NCBI GenBank assembly: GCA_027489835.1
Contig: JAIXZF010000042.1
Span: 1-12,000 of the forward strand
Length of the DNA: 12,000 nucleotides
From: Hyphomicrobiales bacterium
GTDB taxonomy: Bacteria; Pseudomonadota; Alphaproteobacteria; Rhizobiales; Beijerinckiaceae
Direction of reading: 5' to 3'
Part shown: piece after piece, positions 7,500 through 12,000 of the stretch
Numbering within the stretch: position 1 is the stretch's first letter
How the letters are laid out: each line of letters begins with the position of its first letter
Translations under genes and position numbers: made by a program
Notes under the pieces: generated by a model
What the model saw: the letters and a program-made list of their open reading frames with translations, nothing else
Told to the model about the DNA's origin: nothing
The model's database searches: none

Positions 7500-7501
7500 G
7501 C

Positions 7502-8716
7502 TCAGTTCGACCGCTGGATCACCAGCGTGGACTGGTCGTAGGCCGTGCCGGTGCCGCCCGAGCGCAGGAGCGCTTGGAAGGCGAACTGCACGATGACGCC
7601 GCCATCGGGGCCGATGGTGCGCTGCGCGGAATTGAGCTTCACGCGCTGCATGTTGAAGGTGAGGAAGTCGGCGTTCGCCGCGCTCCCGCTCTCGCAGACC
7701 GCCACGAGATCGACCTCGGTCTCGTTGAGGAAGGCGTTGATGAGCGTCTCGTTTTCGAGGTAGGCCGAGACGTTCCCGGTCACCACCGAGCGGCCATAGA
7801 ACACGTCGGGCGAGATCGTGGCCCCGATGACCGGGGTCATCGAGAGGTTGTCGGTGACGTTGATCTGGAGCCCGGTCACCACGGCCTGCTCGACGCCACC
7901 GAGGCGCAGCGCCCCATCGAGGCCCGAGAGGATGCCGGTGTTCGGAGCCGCGGTCGGCGCAGTGAAGTAGGGAGCCGACGCGCCCGTGAGGACGTTGCCG
8001 TTGAGGCCCATGATATCGAAGGCGACGGTGGACATGCCGTTCGGCGGCACGTTGATGTTTGCGCCACCGATGCGGCAGCCGAGGAACTGCTCGCAGATAT
8101 CGATGTCGGGGTGGTTCACCTCGAAGGTGAAGGAGCGCAGCGCCGAGCCCATGACGAGCTTGTTGCCGGTGACGGCGATGGCCCAGCCGGCGGCCTGCTG
8201 AGCCGTGGCGGCGAGGCGCGGCGTCACCGTCATGACCGTGCCCGTGAGGGCCACGATGCGCACGTTGGTGGCGTTGTTGCCCGGCGTGGTGAGGCCGGTG
8301 CCACGCACGATATCGCCGATCTTGAAGCCCAGCGTCAGGAGGTTGCCGGCTCCGGCGAAGGTGAGCGTGGACTGCCCCACGCCGCCGTCCGCGATGGTGA
8401 CGCCCGTGGCAAACTGCGCCGGGGCCGCGGAGACGCCAGCCGCCCACGTGCCGCGCAGGAGAGCCTCCAGAAGCGTGTCGTAGGTCTGGGTCGAGAGCTC
8501 GCCCTCGATGGTGCCGCGCACCGAGCGCGCGCCGTGGCGCACGTCGCTGATCTGCTGGTCCGGGCGCACCTCGTTGGAGGCGAAGGCGTCCTTCGCGGTG
8601 GCCAGCGAGGACGACACGCGGCGGAGAAGCTGCGCGCCCGATGCGCCGGCCGGCACCCCGAGCGTCGTCTCCGCCTTGAAGGCGATGGTGGAATTTACGT
8701 TCGCCTGAATAGGCAT
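7502..8716 (-). CDS. Major tail tube protein
   Basis: 404-residue tube protein that polymerises as stacked rings around the tape measure protein. The N-terminus is characteristic of the phage tube family: ANVNSTIAFKAETTLGVPAG, then SDVRHGARSVRGTIEGELST and a TYDTLLEALLRGTW helix. The C-terminal half repeats the pattern with TISPDVFYGRSVVTGNVSAY and ends in FAFQALLRSGGTGTAYDQST. Between them (about 108-185) is an extra beta-rich stretch with TLTFAGAGNLLTLGFKIGDI and MTVTPRLAATAQQAAGW, typical of longer tube proteins, where an inserted domain decorates the tail surface. No signal peptide is present. The ATG at 8716 follows GAGGAGA, and the upstream terminator stop lies at the edge of this Shine-Dalgarno sequence. 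It is likely one of the two most abundant products of the operon. Confidence 0.93.
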   Translation of the reverse strand: MPIQANVNSTIAFKAETTLGVPAGASGAQLLRRVSSSLATAKDAFASNEVRPDQQISDVRHGARSVRGTIEGELSTQTYDTLLEALLRGTWAAGVSAAPAQFATGVTIADGGVGQSTLTFAGAGNLLTLGFKIGDIVRGTGLTTPGNNATNVRIVALTGTVMTVTPRLAATAQQAAGWAIAVTGNKLVMGSALRSFTFEVNHPDIDICEQFLGCRIGGANINVPPNGMSTVAFDIMGLNGNVLTGASAPYFTAPTAAPNTGILSGLDGALRLGGVEQAVVTGLQINVTDNLSMTPVIGATISPDVFYGRSVVTGNVSAYLENETLINAFLNETEVDLVAVCESGSAANADFLTFNMQRVKLNSAQRTIGPDGGVIVQFAFQALLRSGGTGTAYDQSTLVIQRSN

Positions 8717-8728
8717 AGGACGATCTCC

Positions 8729-9148
8729 TCAGAGCGTCGTGTAGGACACGAGCGTGATGGACACGGGACAGCCCAGCCAATCCGGCTCTTGCAGCAATGG
8801 TGCTCGCTCCGCTTGGAGCACGAGGCCGGTGTTTGGGCCGTAGGCGAGGGAAGTTCCGGGTTTGAACCGGGTCAGGAGCGTTCCGGCCATCGCCTCGATG
8901 GCGGCGGTGCCCACCCCGATGGGGTAGAAGAGCGACACGACGCCCACCATCCGGTGCGCGATGTTGCCGCCCGCGCCGATGGCGCGCACCACTGACGAGA
9001 TCGCCCTGAAGCTCTCGCGAGCGAAAGGCGTCCCGACGACCGGGTCGAACTTGCGGCCCTCCCAAGCCATGACCGGCAGCCCCGCGACGCCAGTGAGGTG
9101 CTGGCGGAAGGCGGCGCGCATATCGGAGTGGACCGAGGCGGTGCTCAC
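8729..9148 (-). CDS. Tail terminator protein (DUF4128-like)
   Basis: 139-residue protein in the tail terminator slot, between the neck protein and the tube gene; such proteins cap the finished tail and join it to the head connector, like lambda gpU. Consistent features are the N-terminal helix SDMRAAFRQHL, a strand with LPVMAWEGRKFDP, and a C-terminus GCPVSITLVSYTTL. The central segment carries MVGVVSLFYPIGVGTAAIEA and FKPGT, which match the DUF4128 pattern of a short strand, a helix with a terminal aromatic and a final beta strand. The start is GTG at 9148, overlapping the upstream stop as GTGA, so translation is probably coupled. There is no membrane segment or signal peptide. Identification combines motif memory with a conserved gene position. 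Confidence 0.82.
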   Translation of the reverse strand: MSTASVHSDMRAAFRQHLTGVAGLPVMAWEGRKFDPVVGTPFARESFRAISSVVRAIGAGGNIAHRMVGVVSLFYPIGVGTAAIEAMAGTLLTRFKPGTSLAYGPNTGLVLQAERAPLLQEPDWLGCPVSITLVSYTTL

Positions 9149-9555
9149 GCGACCATCCCCAGATCCGCGGCCACCTCATCGACGACGTTCTGCCAGTTCT
9201 TCACCGTCTGGGTGACGAAGAAGCGCCCGGCCATCTTGGCGGTGCCGTACTCGATGAAGCGCGCGTAGCCGGCATTGTTCAGCATGAAGAAGTTGTCGCC
9301 GGCCTTGATGCCCGCCACCTTCACGCCGAGGTCCGAGAGGGCGCTGAGGCCGGCAGGATCGAGCTTGCCCTTGGCGAGCTCAGGCGAGCCCACGGAAGGC
9401 TGCCACGAGCCCCGGAGGAAGCCGGTGTCGACCGGGGTGCGCTGCACCACCCGCTGGCCCATCTCGAAGCACGTCTGGCGGGCCAGCGCGTCGATCTTGG
9501 CGGCGGTCTGGTTCTTCCACTTCCCGATCTGAGCCCTGAAGACCTGTGCGCTCAC
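9145..9555 (-). CDS. HK97 gp10-like neck / tail completion protein
   Basis: 136-residue neck protein of the HK97 gp10 family, located at the head-tail interface. The family hallmark is clear: RVVQRTPVDTGFLRGSWQ, preceded by an amphipathic helix (AKIDALARQTCFEMGQ), and later NNAGYARFIEYGTAKMAGRF followed by a C-terminal helix FVTQTVKNWQNVVDEVA. The length is usual for the family. The start is GTG at 9555, three bases after the head closure stop, with GGAGTGA before it that includes that stop codon. The C-terminal end overlaps the tail terminator start by four bases. Confidence 0.92.
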   Translation of the reverse strand: MSAQVFRAQIGKWKNQTAAKIDALARQTCFEMGQRVVQRTPVDTGFLRGSWQPSVGSPELAKGKLDPAGLSALSDLGVKVAGIKAGDNFFMLNNAGYARFIEYGTAKMAGRFFVTQTVKNWQNVVDEVAADLGMVA

Positions 9556-9558
9556 CGA

Positions 9559-9924
9559 TCACTCCGCATAGGCCAGAGTGAAGATCGGCCCGTCGAGCGC
9601 CGGGTCGTAGGTCTGCGCCCAGAAGAGCGTGTAGGCCTTGCCGCCCACGGTGAGCACGTCGCCGGGCTGGGGCGTCATGGTGCGGCCCTTCTGCGCGAGA
9701 TAGAGCTCGACCGCCGTGCGGTTCTCCAGAGAGCCCACCTTGAACCGCGCTTGCTGGGACGGCGGCAGCACCACCACGTCGAATTCCTCGGTGGTCGTGG
9801 TGGCCGTCTCGGCCTGCGTCACCGGGTCGAACGCCGACGCCACGCGCCGGGCGAGCGTGCCCTTGGAGCCGTTCTTCTGGATGAGCAGAAGGGCGGTGCT
9901 CTGCGCGTTGAGGAACTTGCCCAC
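9559..9924 (-). CDS. Head closure / head-tail joining protein (stopper-like)
   Basis: 121-residue protein in the head closure position. Such proteins plug the connector after packaging and receive the tail. Visible features are a basic N-terminal part (GKFLNAQSTALLLIQKNGSK), a Thr-rich linker ETATTTTEEFDVVVLPPSQQ, then a beta-rich half with MTPQPGDVLTVGGKAYTLFW and a C-terminal GPIFTLAYAE strand. The PGDVLTVGGKAYTL pattern is common in small phage head closure proteins. The start is GTG at 9924, three bases after the connector stop, with GGAG about ten bases upstream. There is no enzymatic motif. Assignment depends partly on its place between the DnaT-like connector and the gp10-like protein. 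Confidence 0.8.
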   Translation of the reverse strand: MGKFLNAQSTALLLIQKNGSKGTLARRVASAFDPVTQAETATTTTEEFDVVVLPPSQQARFKVGSLENRTAVELYLAQKGRTMTPQPGDVLTVGGKAYTLFWAQTYDPALDGPIFTLAYAE

Positions 9925-9927
9925 GGC

Positions 9928-10485
9928 TTAGAGCTCCGGCTCGACGGTGCCGGGGAAGTCCATCGTGTCGCGCTCGAAGTCCGCGCTCGCCGAGGTCGAG
10001 AAGAACGGCGTCGGCACGTCGAGCACGTCGCGAATGAAGGGGTCGAGGAAGCCCTTGGCCGCCGTGAAGACGGTGCCGGCCGGGGCCTTGTCCGAGTAGC
10101 TCACCGAGATCGGCCCGACGCTCTCGGAGGTCACCATGCCGCCGCGCGCCAGATCCTCGTGCAGCGAGGTGGAGGTGGCCTTGAAGGCGAGCTCCGCGCA
10201 CGCGCGCTTCACGCGCACCGGCACGCCCGTGATGGCGTAGCTCGACCAATCGAAGAGATCGGAACGCGGGAATTCGAGCGCCTGCGCCGCCGTGAGCTTG
10301 TTGCCCTTGTAGCGGAACTTGGTGTCGATGTAGTCGGTGGCCCGGCGCAGCGCGACCTCCAGATCGGCGTCGGCGATGGCCCCGTAGACATAGCCCCACG
10401 CATCCATCTGCGCCTTGAAGGCGGCCAGCGAAAGGTAGCTATCCGCCCCTGCGAGCCCGGTGCCGTCCTCGACTGTCAGAGCCAT
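9928..10485 (-). CDS. Head-tail connector of the 'DnaT-like' family
   Basis: 185-residue connector protein. Databases often label this family 'DnaT-like ssDNA-binding protein', but its constant place between capsid and neck genes points to a head-tail adaptor. Diagnostic stretches are LTVEDGTGLAGADSYLSLAA at the N-terminus, LEVALRRATDYIDTKFRYKG with LTAAQALEFPRSD, then VPVRVKRACAELAFKA, a VGPISVSYSDKAP strand and a C-terminal hydrophobic helix FLDPFIRDVLDV. This helical arrangement resembles gp6/gp15-type adaptors. The ATG at 10485 lies eight bases after the upstream stop, and that stop is embedded in the GAGGTGA ribosome binding sequence. A DNA-replication role is unlikely here. Confidence 0.87.
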   Translation of the reverse strand: MALTVEDGTGLAGADSYLSLAAFKAQMDAWGYVYGAIADADLEVALRRATDYIDTKFRYKGNKLTAAQALEFPRSDLFDWSSYAITGVPVRVKRACAELAFKATSTSLHEDLARGGMVTSESVGPISVSYSDKAPAGTVFTAAKGFLDPFIRDVLDVPTPFFSTSASADFERDTMDFPGTVEPEL

Positions 10486-10493
10486 CGGTCACC

Positions 10494-10871
10494 TCACGCT
10501 GCCAGAAGCGCCCTGCGGGCCTCATCGGCGGTCTCCTCGGAGCGGTACGGGCCGGCGACGTTGTTGCCGCCTGCGTCCACCACGTAGAAGCGGCCGAAGC
10601 CCTTGTTCTTCACGGCGTAGGCCGAGATCGGCTCAGACGCGGCGGATGCTCGCGGAGCCGGGGAATTCGCGGAAACGGGGACCGGCTCGACCGGAACGGC
10701 ATCGGCCGCGCGCTCAATGATGAGGCGCTGGTCGGCAAACATGGCGAGGTTGCGAGCGGGGATCACGTCCTTGGGGACGAACGCACCCGCGGGGTAGTCC
10801 ACCCCGGCGTAGCGCACGGGCTGGGCGAAGACGTATTCCAGAGAGATCGAGAAGGGAGCCGGAGGAAGCAT
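10494..10871 (-). CDS. Small capsid-proximal protein of unknown function
   Basis: 125-residue protein that I do not recognise with certainty. It has two parts joined by a Pro/Val/Ser/Ala-rich linker (about 58-83, with VPVEPVPVSANSPAPRASAA). The N-terminal part contains a beta-rich run YAGVDYPAGAFVPKDVIPAR. The C-terminal part has NKGFGRFYVVDAGGNNVAGP followed by a short helix SEETADEARRALLAA, a layout that recalls small peptide-binding or SPOR-like folds. No signal peptide, membrane segment or catalytic motif is visible. Its place directly after the capsid gene suggests a capsid accessory or head completion role, but that is inference. The ATG at 10871 has GGAAGG about eleven bases upstream, a longer spacing than its neighbours. 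Its stop sits within the next gene's Shine-Dalgarno sequence. Confidence 0.75.
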   Translation of the reverse strand: MLPPAPFSISLEYVFAQPVRYAGVDYPAGAFVPKDVIPARNLAMFADQRLIIERAADAVPVEPVPVSANSPAPRASAASEPISAYAVKNKGFGRFYVVDAGGNNVAGPYRSEETADEARRALLAA

Positions 10872-10895
10872 AGGTCAGGGTGCCTTCCGTAGAGT

Positions 10896-10916
10896 GGGAG
10901 CGGGTCAGGCGCTCCC
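10896..10916 (-). other. 7-bp inverted repeat between capsid gene and the next gene
   Basis: The minus-strand transcript reads GGGAGCG, a 7-nt loop CCUGACC, then CGCUCCC: a perfect 7-bp stem 25 bases after the capsid stop codon. It is followed by ACUCUACGG, not a U-tract, so it is not a standard terminator. It could attenuate transcription or protect the capsid message. The Shine-Dalgarno GGAAGG of the next gene begins just beyond it. Confidence 0.45.
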
Positions 10917-10941
10917 GGCATGTTGCAGATCCGCCGCCGCC

Positions 10942-11934
10942 TTAGGCGACGATGGTGTCCCAGAAGAAGCCGAGGTCGGCCGACACGAGCTTCTGGTCGA
11001 AGCACATATCGATCTCGACGCGGTCGATGCCCTGCCGCTCGATGCGGAACTGGCGGATGCGGTTGCCTTCGCCGCCCGCGCCCATCAGGCCGGTCCACGA
11101 GAAGGTGTAGCCGGCAGTCGGGGTCATCAGGCCCGGCGTCGGCGTGGCGTAGGTGAGCAGCGCCCGCTTGCCGCCGATGAAGGAGTGCGCAGCCGCACGA
11201 CCCTCGACCGCGGTGTTCTCGATGGCGTTCATCACCAGCACCTCGTCCACCTCGAAGAGCGAGGCGAGGAGGGTGAGCGAAGCCTTGGCCGGCGTGTTCG
11301 GACCAACGCCGCCCGAATACTTGATGCGGTCGATGATGCCGGGGTTGTCCATCAGCGCGTCGTAGACGGCGCGGCCGATGACGAGCTTGTTGGCCTCGAA
11401 GCCGGTGTTCTCCCGGATCGCGCGCTTGGCGTCACGCACGTTCTTGATCGGGTTCGACGCGGCGTCGTTCCACTGGAGCACCTGATTGCCGGTCGGGCCG
11501 GAGGCAACGCCGTCCCAATCGTAGGTCCAGAGGCCGGGGCCGAAATACTTGGCCACGAAGAGCTTCTCGCGCTTGATGAGCGCCTTGTGCGACACGAAGG
11601 CCGTGGCCTCGCGGTCGGGGTTGAGCGCCGCATCGGCGTTCGACCGCACCTCGTCCGGGATATCCTTGTGGAAGGAGTACCGCGGGGCGAAGTAGGTCGG
11701 CGTATTGTCCAGCGTGTAGCCGGAGCCCTCGCTCTCCGTGCCCGGCGCGCGCTCCTTCATCTCGTCGCGGTTGAAGTCGCCGCGGTTGTAGACGTAGTAG
11801 CGGTCGCTCTGCTTGGAGACGGGGATGTTCGGGAAGACCCGCGTGGCCACGAAGTCCGAAGCGTTCTGGAGGAACGCAATCGAGATGTTCGTGAGCGGGG
11901 TATTGACATGCACATCGCCGGGAGTGGGCTGCAT
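10942..11934 (-). CDS. Major capsid protein
   Basis: 330-residue capsid protein expected to adopt the HK97 fold and form the procapsid shell. The N-terminus is typical of this family: DVHVNTPLTNISIAFLQNAS, then FVATRVFPNIPVSKQSDRYY, YNRGDFNRDEMKERAPGTES and DIPDEVRSNADAALNPDREA. The P-domain-like C-terminal half contains NTGFEANKLVIGRAVYDALM and ends ADLGFFWDTIVA. There is no long N-terminal delta domain or protease site of the HK97 type, and the length is close to lambda gpE, which suggests a separate scaffold encoded upstream of the window. The ATG at 11934 has GAGGAGC eight bases upstream. A hairpin follows the gene. Confidence 0.93.
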   Translation of the reverse strand: MQPTPGDVHVNTPLTNISIAFLQNASDFVATRVFPNIPVSKQSDRYYVYNRGDFNRDEMKERAPGTESEGSGYTLDNTPTYFAPRYSFHKDIPDEVRSNADAALNPDREATAFVSHKALIKREKLFVAKYFGPGLWTYDWDGVASGPTGNQVLQWNDAASNPIKNVRDAKRAIRENTGFEANKLVIGRAVYDALMDNPGIIDRIKYSGGVGPNTPAKASLTLLASLFEVDEVLVMNAIENTAVEGRAAAHSFIGGKRALLTYATPTPGLMTPTAGYTFSWTGLMGAGGEGNRIRQFRIERQGIDRVEIDMCFDQKLVSADLGFFWDTIVA

Positions 11935-11975
11935 GGTCGTTGCTCCTCAATAAGCCTGATGATCCGAGGCGATGA

Positions 11976-12000
11976 TTAGGCGGCGGTGGTCGGGATTGCG
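11976..12000 (-). CDS. C-terminal end of an upstream gene, possibly capsid decoration protein
   Basis: Only the last eight codons are inside the window. They read about AIPTTAA and then TAA at 11978-11976. The clean in-frame ending, 41 bases before the capsid start, fits another structural gene on the same strand. In phages with this order the gene before the capsid gene is often a DUF2190-type decoration protein. That identity is a guess from position; the fragment is too short to recognise. Confidence 0.4.

Noticed and set aside
7574..8995. 473-codon open frame on the plus strand
   Set aside because: It is antisense to the tube and terminator genes, rich in Arg, Gly, His and Asp, with no motif; it is a shadow of those genes.
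7413..9179. Upstream extension of the chaperone frame to 9179
   Set aside because: The added part overlaps the tube and terminator genes, reads as Arg/His/Gly-rich noise, and a good ribosome binding site marks the ATG at 7412.
9928..10485. DNA replication role for the DnaT-like protein
   Set aside because: The label is a database name; its place among head-tail genes and its helical connector pattern fit a structural adaptor.
11935..11975. Promoter before the capsid gene
   Set aside because: The 41-nt gap contains only a ribosome binding site; I see no -35/-10 pair in it.
10894..11979. 361-codon open frame on the plus strand
   Set aside because: It is antisense to the capsid gene and shows the same low-information composition, with no ribosome binding site of note.
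1..12000. CRISPR array, tRNA, insertion sequence or defence system
   Set aside because: There are no spaced direct repeats, cloverleaf, transposase or defence domains; the whole window is accounted for by phage structural genes.

Overview
The window is one unbroken stretch of a tailed-phage structural operon, most likely from a prophage or free siphophage of a high-GC bacterium. The base composition is roughly two-thirds G+C by eye. The gene set (DnaT-like connector, GTA-like tail order, TipJ-type tip protein) fits phages of Alphaproteobacteria best. That host is an inference, because no host gene or attachment site is present. Every real gene lies on the minus strand, so transcription runs from high to low coordinates. 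The many long open frames on the plus strand are shadows produced by high GC.

Layout in the direction of transcription. The last codons of an upstream gene enter at 12000-11976. The head module follows: major capsid protein (11934-10942), a small protein of unknown function (10871-10494), the DnaT-like head-tail connector (10485-9928), the head closure protein (9924-9559), the HK97 gp10-like neck protein (9555-9145) and the tail terminator (9148-8729). The tail shaft module is the tube protein (8716-7502), a tail assembly chaperone (7412-7002), a second chaperone reading frame (6933-6655, open from further upstream) and the tape measure protein (6642-2932). The tail tip module is a gpM-like protein (2927-2565), a DUF1833 protein (2568-2098), an NlpC/P60 peptidase (2098-1688) and a TipJ-type tip protein that runs off the left edge (from 1688).

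The genes together build a long flexible non-contractile tail and join it to a capsid. Packing is tight. Several stop codons lie inside or beside the next Shine-Dalgarno sequence, and GTGA, ATGA and TGATG overlaps suggest translational coupling. The only sizeable gaps are 41 nt before the capsid gene, 70 nt after it, 89 nt after the tube gene, and 68 nt between the two chaperone frames. The last is itself open reading frame. The gaps after the capsid and tube genes hold inverted repeats that may tune expression.

I see no new defence or accessory system. The most interesting points are a probable programmed -1 frameshift joining the two chaperone frames, an M15-type zinc peptidase domain embedded in the tape measure protein, and a hairpin pair between the tube and chaperone genes that could mask or expose the chaperone ribosome binding site. 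There is no tRNA, rRNA, CRISPR array, insertion sequence, integrase, lysis or terminase gene in the window, and no stretch over 300 bases without a gene.
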